The translations under genes and the position numbers were made by a program. Shown piece by piece: positions 1-6,566 of a DNA stretch of 39,005 nucleotides. Position 1 is the stretch's first letter; each line of letters opens with the position of its first letter. The notes below the pieces were generated by a model, which was given only the letters and a program-made list of their open reading frames with translations, was not told the origin of the DNA and did no database searches. The stretch is from RGIG1666 sp045595745 (GTDB lineage Bacteria > Bacillota > Clostridia > UBA1381 > UBA9506): assembly GCA_045595745.1 (NCBI GenBank), contig JAZOBB010000086.1, forward strand, positions 1 to 39,005, read 5' to 3'.

Positions 1-2
1 GG

Positions 3-425
3 CACCCCGAATACAAGGACAAAAACGGAAATCTTGTATCTGTCAGGGGTAGTAAATTGGGTGATTTATATACCCGGAAAGGAATAGAATATGAGCTTAC
101 AAAGAAACTCACAAGACAATATGAACAATCAGCCGAAGCCGTGCGTTCGGGAGAAATTACGGACACCGCAGGAGAGAATAGACACCCGTATGGAAATATT
201 GGAGAGCCTGTGGCAGCAGCTACAGACCTTGCGAGAGGACAACTTGACCGAAGCGGAGAACAAGCTACAGCTAACGGCATATCTGACAATAGCGGAAGAA
301 ATGTTCAAAGCTCTGATGACTTTTACGAACGCTATAGAAAGCGACATCAAAAGTCTAAAGGAAGAACAAATGAAGCTGTTAAGCCTGCAAAAAGAGTACA
401 TCATGACGAGTGGGAACGAGATTGA
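3..425 (+). CDS. C-terminal end of a probable relaxase/mobilization protein (partial, enters from left edge)
   Basis: The frame is open from the left edge, so the gene starts outside the window. A TTG at 57 is only an internal codon. The visible 140 residues include KLGDLYTRKGIEYELTKKL, which resembles the segment after the catalytic domain in relaxases of Gram-positive mobilizable elements, followed by a hydrophilic tail rich in G, N, R and K. No catalytic histidine cluster is visible because that part would lie upstream. The position upstream of tnpW and a serine recombinase fits a TnpZ/Mob-like protein. The tail is overlapped out of frame by the next gene. The relaxase assignment is an inference; the open frame is seen directly. 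Confidence 0.45.
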   Translation, partial: HPEYKDKNGNLVSVRGSKLGDLYTRKGIEYELTKKLTRQYEQSAEAVRSGEITDTAGENRHPYGNIGEPVAAATDLARGQLDRSGEQATANGISDNSGRNVQSSDDFYERYRKRHQKSKGRTNEAVKPAKRVHHDEWERD

Positions 426-687
426 TAGACTTGTTTTCAGAACCTATGATGATATAAAAGAACAATATGCCGTGCTTATTGAAAATGCCTTAAAAGAGGC
501 AACCGACAACCACAACCGCAGTATGAAAGCATTGGAGCGTGTTGCGGATCAATGCACAGAAACCGAAAAGAAAGCACAGGAAAGCAATGCCGTGCTTTGC
601 CGTGTGGATAATTTTTGGAAATTTCTCAATTTTACAGCACCGATATATGTTATAGCGGATATTATAATACGGCTGATTTTTCGGTAA
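91..687 (+). CDS. Coiled-coil protein with C-terminal membrane segment, element-encoded
   Basis: Predicted 198 residues from ATG 91; ATG 121 is an alternative start giving 188 residues. The body (residues 30-170) is rich in E, K, Q and L with long predicted helices typical of coiled coils. It ends in a hydrophobic segment (about residues 178-197, FLNFTAPIYVIADIIIRLIF) that could anchor it in the membrane. The first 335 bases overlap the upstream relaxase-like frame in another frame, an arrangement also known for mobA/mobB in mobilizable plasmids such as RSF1010. I do not recognise a named family; a mobilization accessory role is an inference from position. A strong hairpin follows the stop. 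Confidence 0.55.
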   Translation: MSLQRNSQDNMNNQPKPCVREKLRTPQERIDTRMEILESLWQQLQTLREDNLTEAENKLQLTAYLTIAEEMFKALMTFTNAIESDIKSLKEEQMKLLSLQKEYIMTSGNEIDRLVFRTYDDIKEQYAVLIENALKEATDNHNRSMKALERVADQCTETEKKAQESNAVLCRVDNFWKFLNFTAPIYVIADIIIRLIFR

Positions 688-695
688 AATTTTAA

Positions 696-725
696 AAGCC
701 CTGCACATCGCTTTGTGCAGGGCTT
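696..725. terminator. Hairpin terminator between convergent genes
   Basis: A perfect 12-bp stem (696-707 with 714-725) with a 6-base loop lies directly after the coiled-coil gene. On the minus strand it is followed by a T-rich run, so it can also end transcription from the PBECR4-like gene that stops at 760. Confidence 0.8.
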
Positions 726-759
726 GACCTCTTATTATGGCGATTTCGCCGTAATTAAA

Positions 760-1344
760 TTATTTATTGGATAATTTATCGTACTGTATTTCAGATTCGC
801 CTGTGATTTTATTTGTTTTCTTTTTATAAAGCAAAGTGTATTTTGCTTGTCCAGCGGTATAATCTTTATCACCTTTTGGGAAGAAAGAACGGCAGAAATG
901 GGAATCGGAATTTTCAAGTCTGTCAAGGAATATGTATATATCTCTGCTGTTATGTGCAGATTGAAGCAGATAATCCGCTTGAATTAGTGAAAACACTTGC
1001 TTCTTTGAATTATATTTGAAAATAATCTCATTGCTGTCAAGCATGCTTTCCAAAAACTCAAAATACTCAATTCGCTCTTTGACAAAATCAAAGTTTTCGC
1101 TTTTAGTTAAAGGATCATAATCTATCTTTCCGTCTATTGCGTAATCAAACACTTTTTTCCTTGAAGCAGTACGGAAAAATTCATTGTCAACGAGTTTGTG
1201 AAGTCCGGCTAAATGCACAAACTCCGTTTCAGAAAAATTAAGTATTATTTTTGACATTTGACCTTTTCTGCCAATAATGATTTCGTATTGTGTATCAATC
1301 AGCTTTTGAAAAGCCAATGCACACCTTTGTAATTTATCTGCCAT
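760..1344 (-). CDS. PBECR4-domain protein (predicted RNase-fold toxin-like protein)
   Basis: Predicted 194 residues, starting at ATG 1344. GAAAGGA lies about 9 bases upstream, which favours this start over the in-frame ATG at 1422, whose extension would run through a hairpin. The order of motifs matches the PBECR4 family as I remember it (phage-barnase-EndoU-colicin-RelE-like nucleases). There is a beta-rich start ending in IIIGRKG, then NFSETEFVHLAGLHKL, a helical middle, and an AdyLL-type segment (QADYLLQSAHN) before a basic C-terminus. Family members are common in Firmicutes mobile elements and are predicted, not proven, nucleases. The candidate active site (H and K of HLAGLHK) is an inference. 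It lies behind a strong promoter and long leader and next to a STAND ATPase. No obvious immunity gene is adjacent. Confidence 0.68.
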   Translation of the reverse strand: MADKLQRCALAFQKLIDTQYEIIIGRKGQMSKIILNFSETEFVHLAGLHKLVDNEFFRTASRKKVFDYAIDGKIDYDPLTKSENFDFVKERIEYFEFLESMLDSNEIIFKYNSKKQVFSLIQADYLLQSAHNSRDIYIFLDRLENSDSHFCRSFFPKGDKDYTAGQAKYTLLYKKKTNKITGESEIQYDKLSNK

Positions 1345-1543
1345 TGTAAATATCCTTTCACATAAGTAAAAGCCGTTCCACCAAGAAAGCAGAACGGCTT
1401 TTAGTGCATTTTCTTTCGGCATTAAGCCTACGCCGATTTGAGGTTACACTACACAAACCCCTCCCGAAAGCTCCGTATGCCAACGCATATCGGCACGCCG
1501 ACACACATCTACGCTTTAACAGACACACCTGTTGCCTGTTGCT
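1345..1543 (-). promoter_or_regulatory. Structured 5' leader with intrinsic terminator before the PBECR4-like gene
   Basis: About 200 bases separate the predicted start of transcription from ATG 1344. On the minus strand the leader can form a CCG-TATGC/GCATACGG hairpin, a CTTTCGG/CCGAAAG pairing, and last a 9-bp stem (1392-1400 with 1370-1378, 13-base loop) followed by TTTT, like an intrinsic terminator. The layout resembles a transcription attenuator. No ligand or leader peptide could be identified. Confidence 0.5.
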
Positions 1544-1549
1544 AATATT

Positions 1550-1578
1550 ATTATACTCAAAACTTTAAAATATGTCAA
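1550..1578 (-). promoter_or_regulatory. Consensus sigma-A promoter
   Basis: Reading the minus strand, TTGACA (1573-1578) and TATAAT (1550-1555) are both perfect consensus boxes and are separated by exactly 17 bases. The promoter points into the leader of the PBECR4-like gene. Confidence 0.85.
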
Positions 1579-1618
1579 TAGATTTAAAGAAATTTTGTCG
1601 TTATGCCTAAAAATATTT

Positions 1619-3964
1619 TTACCTACAGTATTTGTCCATAAATTCCTGTAACTTATATCCGTTAGGGCTTGTCAATCTTACCCTGTCTGCAACTGATATA
1701 AATTCTCTGTATTTAGCATAAAGTAATTCCTGTTCATCTTTCCACACTTCGGAATAAATATTCCATGCAGTATCAATTCTTTTTTGTGCTTTGTGTATTT
1801 CTCCCATATCCATATACATCAATCCTGCACCCCAAAGGATATTAGCATAATCGGTTGTATCATATAAGTCAGAATCATTCATTACCTTTGCACACCTTTC
1901 AAGTGCTGTGACAGCTTTGTTATAGTCTCCCAATTCTGCTGCCAAGTTTGCATAATTAAATACCTGTGCAATACCGTCACGGCTATTATCCAATCCGGCT
2001 TTTTTAAGAACGCTGTACCCAAGTTCCATATATTTTCTTGCTTCTGTCTTATTGCCGTTTGATAAATATACTGCTCCTAAATTACTGTATATGTTTGATA
2101 CAAGCAATGGATTTTCCTTTTCCAATCCCTCACAATATTCAGCGGCTTTCTTCTGATAATGCAATGCTTTATGAAAATCATTTTTGAATACTTGTTCGTA
2201 GGTTGCCTTGTAATCAAGCAATAGCGCCTGTTCGGATATATTGCATATTCCGTCTGCCGTCATTTGTTCAAGCTCGGACAGTATCGTATCCATGCCAATT
2301 TTATATCTGTACTTCTCCATATATGGAAATACATCTACAAGCAGTCTTATATATGCCCGCATATCGTCTTTTTCAGCATATATAATTATATTTTCCGCGA
2401 CAGTAAATAACAGCTTATGATACGGTAAATCAATACCATGAAACAAGCATTGAAATCTTGTGTTATCAATAAATGTTTTACAGTTGCTTATACTCGGCTT
2501 TGTATCATCAACAGTAACCTCTTGAATTAAAGGGTGAAGATATATCTTTCTACAATCCGTCTTTTGAATGAACCCCAACTCAATTAAGTCGTTTATAGCG
2601 TTAAGGTTTTTCAATTCAAGCCATTTTGCAAACATTTTGGGATTTATACCCTCTGTAGGAATAAAAGCCATATTTCGCATTATGTTCTGTGCCTTATCGG
2701 ACAGACAAGCTAATGTTATCAACGTGTGGATATGCTCATAGTATGTACCTTGTGTGCTTTTTCCGTCTTTTACAATTCCTATCCTATCATCAGTATCAAG
2801 AATGGTTTTTGTTTCCTGTAGTTTCTGCAATAGTGCTTTTGCATTTAATATCCCCGAAGCTAACAGCCTTGCAGAAAGCTCAACCGCCAATGTATGACAA
2901 TGTACGGCTTCTATAATCTGCTTTACAATATCAATATTTTTATCGTTAATTTCGTAAAAATATCCAACAAGCTCCAACAAAGAATCGATATCTGCCATTT
3001 CCGAAATATCAATGAAATGATAATTGTCAAATCTGCTCCGTGCTGTAAACAGTATTCGGCAACGATATTTCATAATGACATCAAATATAGGCTCTTTAGT
3101 TGATGTTGTATTAAAGTTATCAATAATAATCAGCGTATCTTCTTTCAAACTACGCAAGAAACGGTTATGATTTTTGAAACGAACATCAACATTATCCGTT
3201 GGCTTATCGTCAGAAAATTCAAAGTCAGCTATCATCTGCTTTAAATCGCCTGTATATGTAAAGAACAAAATATTTGTGTAATCCTTTTTATGTACTTCTG
3301 CATATTTTTTTGCAATCTCACTTTTACCTATTCCGGCAACACCCTGTAGAAAAAGTTTATCGTGCTTTCTCAGTATTTCATCTATAGCTTTCAGTTCGGT
3401 ATCTCTACCGCAGAAGTGCTTACAGGCTTTTGGTGGAAATCCGTCAATAATATAATCCTTTACTATCGGTGACAAACTTCCCAATGCAAGAAGCTCTTTT
3501 GTTTTGCTGTCCCTTTTTACAAAAGTTCTTTCCATACCAAAATACAGCACTCGGCTAACAAAATCAGCCTTGTTCTGTTCATCACTATACGGATAGCCTT
3601 GACATAAAAATTCTTTCTTTTCAGGTGAAATATCTGTATCATTCATAGCAAGGTTATATATTTCGCTAACAGCCATATCCAAATCATACAGCAAAGGAAA
3701 CACAAGATTTTCTATGTCATAAGATAAACTTTCCTGTGCTTTTTTGATTGAATAATATTCTATAATTCTCGGACTTATCTTAGCTGTACCGTTCAGCCAT
3801 TTACAAACAAGACCATTATCCAATGAAAAATCCTCTGCATCCTTGCTTTGAAAGAAATTATCAAATACGCACTCTTGTAGTAAATCTGTCTGATTTATAC
3901 TTTCGCTTTGGCTTATGTAGTTTGAAATAATCTGCATTACAGATGAAAAATCACATCTTTCCAT
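1619..3964 (-). CDS. STAND ATPase: NB-ARC domain with C-terminal TPR repeats
   Basis: Predicted 781 residues from ATG 3964, which follows a GAGG ribosome site; a GTG at 3973 overlaps that site and is less likely. Residues 1-170 are a helical N-terminus of no family I recognise, with a KWLNGTAKISPRIIEYY segment that could be a helix-turn-helix. The NB-ARC part has a Walker A (GVAGIGKS, about 208-215), a Walker B (TLIIIDNF, about 277-284) and an arginine sensor strand (RILFTARSR). A winged-helix-like region (HPLIQEVT) follows, then TPR-like repeats from about residue 590 to the end. STAND proteins oligomerize when their repeats sense a trigger. Known roles include phage defence (Avs-type) and transcription control, and the sequence alone does not decide between them. 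No nuclease or TIR effector is visible, so an effector would have to be the N-terminus or a partner. Confidence 0.8.
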   Translation of the reverse strand: MERCDFSSVMQIISNYISQSESINQTDLLQECVFDNFFQSKDAEDFSLDNGLVCKWLNGTAKISPRIIEYYSIKKAQESLSYDIENLVFPLLYDLDMAVSEIYNLAMNDTDISPEKKEFLCQGYPYSDEQNKADFVSRVLYFGMERTFVKRDSKTKELLALGSLSPIVKDYIIDGFPPKACKHFCGRDTELKAIDEILRKHDKLFLQGVAGIGKSEIAKKYAEVHKKDYTNILFFTYTGDLKQMIADFEFSDDKPTDNVDVRFKNHNRFLRSLKEDTLIIIDNFNTTSTKEPIFDVIMKYRCRILFTARSRFDNYHFIDISEMADIDSLLELVGYFYEINDKNIDIVKQIIEAVHCHTLAVELSARLLASGILNAKALLQKLQETKTILDTDDRIGIVKDGKSTQGTYYEHIHTLITLACLSDKAQNIMRNMAFIPTEGINPKMFAKWLELKNLNAINDLIELGFIQKTDCRKIYLHPLIQEVTVDDTKPSISNCKTFIDNTRFQCLFHGIDLPYHKLLFTVAENIIIYAEKDDMRAYIRLLVDVFPYMEKYRYKIGMDTILSELEQMTADGICNISEQALLLDYKATYEQVFKNDFHKALHYQKKAAEYCEGLEKENPLLVSNIYSNLGAVYLSNGNKTEARKYMELGYSVLKKAGLDNSRDGIAQVFNYANLAAELGDYNKAVTALERCAKVMNDSDLYDTTDYANILWGAGLMYMDMGEIHKAQKRIDTAWNIYSEVWKDEQELLYAKYREFISVADRVRLTSPNGYKLQEFMDKYCR

Positions 3965-4018
3965 TCGTGTCACCTCACTTTGTCAATTTACGCTCAATTC
4001 CGTGTCAATGTGTTTTGA

Positions 4019-4047
4019 CCTATACCGCTATATACTAAAACTGTCAA
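4019..4047 (-). promoter_or_regulatory. Possible promoter of the STAND gene
   Basis: On the minus strand, TTGACA (4042-4047) lies 17 bases from TATAGG (4019-4024), about 55 bases upstream of the STAND start. The -35 box is perfect and the -10 box is weak, as expected for a regulated promoter. A TACCGC/GCGGTA inverted repeat (4023-4028 with 4051-4056) brackets it. Confidence 0.45.
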
Positions 4048-4072
4048 ACGGCGGTATTACCTTAATATTATT

Positions 4073-4090
4073 TTACCATATAAATGGTAA
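4073..4090. promoter_or_regulatory. Dyad operator-like site TTACCAT-ATAA-ATGGTAA
   Basis: A perfect 7-bp inverted repeat with a 4-base spacer lies in the space between the divergent STAND gene and tnpW-like gene, just upstream of the predicted STAND -35 box. Its form is typical of binding sites for dimeric regulators. The regulator is unknown. Confidence 0.4.
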
Positions 4091-4155
4091 TAAATCAAAT
4101 ATTACATATCCGCCTGATGATAATTTGTTGATTATGGACAGGAGGATAAAACACA

Positions 4156-4332
4156 ATGACATTGAATGACAATAAGCGACAAAATACTACAGACGAAAAC
4201 TTGAAAAATCCTCAAAATATCAGCTTTAAGAAAAGTATTGGAAAAACAACTTATGTTGTAAATGCACATTTTAACGAGAAAGTAAAAGAGGATATTGTCA
4301 CAAAAATCAAAAGGCTTATTACACGATTATAG
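4156..4332 (+). CDS. tnpW: TnpW-like transposon-encoded small protein
   Basis: A 58-residue protein starting at ATG 4156, with AGGAGG 11 bases upstream. The core TTYVVNAHFNEK followed by KIKRLI matches the TnpW family encoded beside TnpX-type recombinases in Tn4451 and related elements (family knowledge). Its function is not established. The gene lies 134 bases upstream of the serine recombinase and is transcribed in the same direction, as in related elements. Confidence 0.75.
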   Translation: MTLNDNKRQNTTDENLKNPQNISFKKSIGKTTYVVNAHFNEKVKEDIVTKIKRLITRL

Positions 4333-4384
4333 AAAGCTGTAATTAGGCAGAGTCAACAAAATTATTTTTTCTAATCTCAAAGCG

Positions 4385-4413
4385 TTGAATTTGACAGTCT
4401 GGTATGGTATAAT
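4385..4413 (+). promoter_or_regulatory. Promoter of the serine recombinase
   Basis: TTGAAT (4385-4390) and TATAAT (4408-4413) are separated by 17 bases, with a TGG extension before the -10 box. The recombinase ATG follows 53 bases later, after AAGGAG. Confidence 0.6.
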
Positions 4414-4466
4414 GTCTATACTACAATATTTATCATATCCGGCTGTCGGAAAGGAGAATTTATTAA

Positions 4467-6101
4467 ATGATAAGACAGTCAAATGATGATAAAATAACTG
4501 CTCTTTACTGCCGATTGTCGCAAGACGACGGGCGTGAGGGCGAAAGTAACAGTATAACAAATCAAAAAACAATTCTTGAAAAATATGCAAAAGAGCACAA
4601 TCTGATTCCGTACAAGATTTATGTAGATGACGGAGTAAGCGGAACTACTTTTGAGCGTGACGGATTTAAGGAAATGCTTGCAGATATTAAAAGCGGAAAA
4701 ATCTCTGCAATTGTTGTTAAGGATTTATCCCGTTTCGGCAGAAATCATATTATGGTTGGATATTACACAGAAATGTATCTGCCGTCAATGAATGTAAGAT
4801 TTATCGCAATCAATGACAATGTAGATACAGAGAATAGCGAAAGTAATGAATTTGCACCCTTTACCAATATTTTTAACGAATGGTATGCTAAAAATGCAAG
4901 CAAGAAAATCAATGCTGTGTTTAAGGCAAAGGGCGAATCGGGACAGCGTTTAGGCGCTGCTATCCCTTACGGATATAAAGCAAATCCAGATAATCCGAAA
5001 GAAATCATTGTTGATGAAGAAGCTGCAAAGGTTGTCAGATACATCTTTGAGCTTTGTATGTGTGGCAAAGGTCCCGGTAAAATCGCAAAACAGCTTACCT
5101 CAGAGGGTATTTCAACACCTATGGTATATTTCAGAGAACACGGAATGCCTTGCCGAACAAAAGCCAATATGAGCAATGTGTGGTGCAACCGTAGTGTTTC
5201 GGGAATACTTGAAAACATGACCTACATAGGACATACAGTTAATTTTCGGACTGCTACTGTAAACTACAAAACTCATAAGAAAGTGCGGCAACCTAAAGAA
5301 AATTGGATGATATTTGAAAACACTCACCCACCCATTATTGAAATCTCGGTATGGGAAAAAGTGCAGGAGTTAAGAAAGAACAAACGCAGATATACCAAGT
5401 CGGGTAAGAAAAGCATTTTTGCAGGACTTCTTGAATGTGCAGACTGTGGTGCAAAACTGTATTACTGCACTTGCAAATCACATAAAGAGGAACACGATTA
5501 TTTTGTTTGTTCTAATTACAAGGGCAATACGGGCAAATGCACTGTGCATTATCTCCGTGAAAGTGTACTCTATGACATTGTTCTTGAACAAGTACAGACA
5601 ATGCTTGCATATCTGCAATCCTTTGAAAGTGATTTTGTAAAAAGCCTTGTAGATAAATCCGCAAAGGACAAGAAAAAGGAAATTGCATCACGCAGAAAGA
5701 AGCTCGAAGCAAACAAAATCCGTATTTCAGAGCTTGACGGAATTTTCAAAAGAATTTACGAGGACAACATATCGGGCAAGTTAAGTGATGAACGCTTTGC
5801 AAAGCTGTCGACAGATTATGAAAGAGAGCAAAAACAGCTTATTGAGGACACAGAGGCACTTGAAAACGAATTAAATCAAGAAGCTGAACAGGTTGATAAT
5901 GTTGAGTATTTTCTAAACATAGTCCGTCAGTACACCGAAATCAAGGAACTTTCTGCAAGAGTAGTAAATGATTTGATTGACAAAATCAAAGTCCACGCAG
6001 TAGATAAGTCAAGCGGTCATAGAATACAGCGGATTGACATTTACTATACCGCAGTTGGTCTGATAGATGTATCACAACACTTTCAAGAATTAGCTATCTA
6101 A
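4467..6101 (+). CDS. Large serine recombinase (TnpX/TndX family)
   Basis: Predicted 544 residues, starting at ATG 4467 after AAGGAG. The N-terminal resolvase domain carries the catalytic serine in ALYCRLSQDD (S18) and the arginines in VVKDLSRFGRNH. A recombinase domain follows (AIPYGYK, about residue 168, to KVQELRKNKRR). A zinc-ribbon segment comes next (CADCG and later cysteines, about 322-355), then a coiled coil and a DUF4368-like tail. This is the full family architecture, so the protein is likely active. It excises and inserts the element by serine-based strand exchange at short GA-type cores in related enzymes. It is the last element gene before the terminator at 6126. Confidence 0.92.
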   Translation: MIRQSNDDKITALYCRLSQDDGREGESNSITNQKTILEKYAKEHNLIPYKIYVDDGVSGTTFERDGFKEMLADIKSGKISAIVVKDLSRFGRNHIMVGYYTEMYLPSMNVRFIAINDNVDTENSESNEFAPFTNIFNEWYAKNASKKINAVFKAKGESGQRLGAAIPYGYKANPDNPKEIIVDEEAAKVVRYIFELCMCGKGPGKIAKQLTSEGISTPMVYFREHGMPCRTKANMSNVWCNRSVSGILENMTYIGHTVNFRTATVNYKTHKKVRQPKENWMIFENTHPPIIEISVWEKVQELRKNKRRYTKSGKKSIFAGLLECADCGAKLYYCTCKSHKEEHDYFVCSNYKGNTGKCTVHYLRESVLYDIVLEQVQTMLAYLQSFESDFVKSLVDKSAKDKKKEIASRRKKLEANKIRISELDGIFKRIYEDNISGKLSDERFAKLSTDYEREQKQLIEDTEALENELNQEAEQVDNVEYFLNIVRQYTEIKELSARVVNDLIDKIKVHAVDKSSGHRIQRIDIYYTAVGLIDVSQHFQELAI

Positions 6102-6125
6102 ATATTTTTATTCAATAAACAATGA

Positions 6126-6159
6126 GGCGATACAAAGAGCAAAAGCCCATTGTATCGCC
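6126..6159 (+). terminator. Terminator after the serine recombinase
   Basis: A perfect 10-bp stem (6126-6135 with 6150-6159) with a 14-base loop sits 25 bases after the recombinase stop and is followed by a short T-rich stretch. Confidence 0.6.
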
Positions 6160-6205
6160 ATTTCTTAAAACTTCCTTATACTCATTTAACCGAAGTCAGC
6201 GCATA

Positions 6206-6388
6206 AAAAACGCAAATTCCGATTGTCGCTAAACATAACTTAAATATATAGGCAGGAATAATCCGCAATGATATTTAATGGAGTTTGCGTTTTTAACAAA
6301 GCTCAAAAATATCATTGCTAAATAGAGAGTATAATATTCTTGTAAATAAAAATACTCCTACCACATATTATATTAAGTTATGTTTAGC
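6206..6388. repeat. Interlaced inverted repeats
   Basis: Three inverted repeats overlap here. One is 15 bp with one mismatch (6206-6220 with 6280-6294). One is a perfect 16-bp repeat (6228-6243 with 6373-6388). One is a perfect 12-bp repeat (6265-6276 with 6307-6318). The first crosses both of the others, so all three cannot form as simple nested hairpins. Recombinase-binding sites, a MITE remnant or a structured RNA are possible. Confidence 0.6.
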
Positions 6389-6446
6389 ATTATTATTATA
6401 TCTTATTTTTATTATTTTAGCAATAGTTTTTAGAAAATGTATATTG

Positions 6447-6485
6447 GCTTGTCCGACGGACAGTCGAGGACGCCTGTCCCTACAA
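6447..6485. repeat. Probable dispersed intergenic repeat
   Basis: A GC-richer island in AT-rich DNA with two alternative hairpins: GTCCG-A-CGGAC (6451-6461) and GGACAG/CTGTCC (6458-6463 with 6474-6479). The ending CCTGTCCCTACAA resembles short repeats I recall from intergenic regions of gut Clostridia. Only one copy is seen in this window. Confidence 0.4.
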
Positions 6486-6502
6486 TATATTTGAATAAAG
6501 AC

Positions 6503-6537
6503 AAAGGCATAAACAAATTAAATTCGTTTATGCCTTT
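6503..6537 (-). terminator. Terminator of the VanW-family gene
   Basis: A perfect 12-bp stem (6503-6514 with 6526-6537) with an 11-base loop lies 30 bases after the VanW gene stop. On the minus strand it runs into a T-rich tract. Confidence 0.75.
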
Positions 6538-6566
6538 AAAAATGCTGTTATTATAATTTGCACGTT

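Larger units (their letters stand above)
1..6160. mobile_element. Right part of an integrated mobilizable/conjugative element
   Basis: The stretch holds a probable relaxase tail, a coiled-coil gene, two cargo genes (PBECR4 nuclease-like and STAND ATPase), a tnpW-like gene and a large serine recombinase whose terminator ends near 6160. A TnpW-type gene together with a TnpX/TndX-type recombinase is a hallmark of Tn4451-like and related clostridial elements (family knowledge). From 6567 onward the genes are ordinary chromosomal ones, so the right end probably lies between 6101 and 6566. The left end is outside the window. Exact attachment sites could not be placed because large serine recombinases of this group use very short core sequences. 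Confidence 0.75.
6102..6566. other. Gene-free junction between mobile element and chromosome
   Basis: This 465-base AT-rich stretch contains no convincing gene. It holds the recombinase terminator (6126-6159), three overlapping inverted repeats (6206-6388), a GC-richer repeat-like segment (6447-6485) and the terminator of the VanW gene (6503-6537). The right attachment site of the element is likely to be inside it, but no duplicated core could be shown from one end only. Confidence 0.6.

Noticed and set aside
129..404. Minus-strand open frame of 91 codons under the relaxase tail
   Set aside because: It is a shadow of the plus-strand genes, with no ribosome site and unlikely composition.
1345..1422. 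In-frame extension of the PBECR4-like gene to ATG 1422
   Set aside because: It would run through the terminator-like hairpin and lacks a good ribosome site, while ATG 1344 has GAAAGGA at a proper distance.
6228..6388. A definite MITE with 16-bp terminal repeats
   Set aside because: The ends are perfect but no target-site duplication flanks them and no second copy is in the window, so it is kept only as a possibility.
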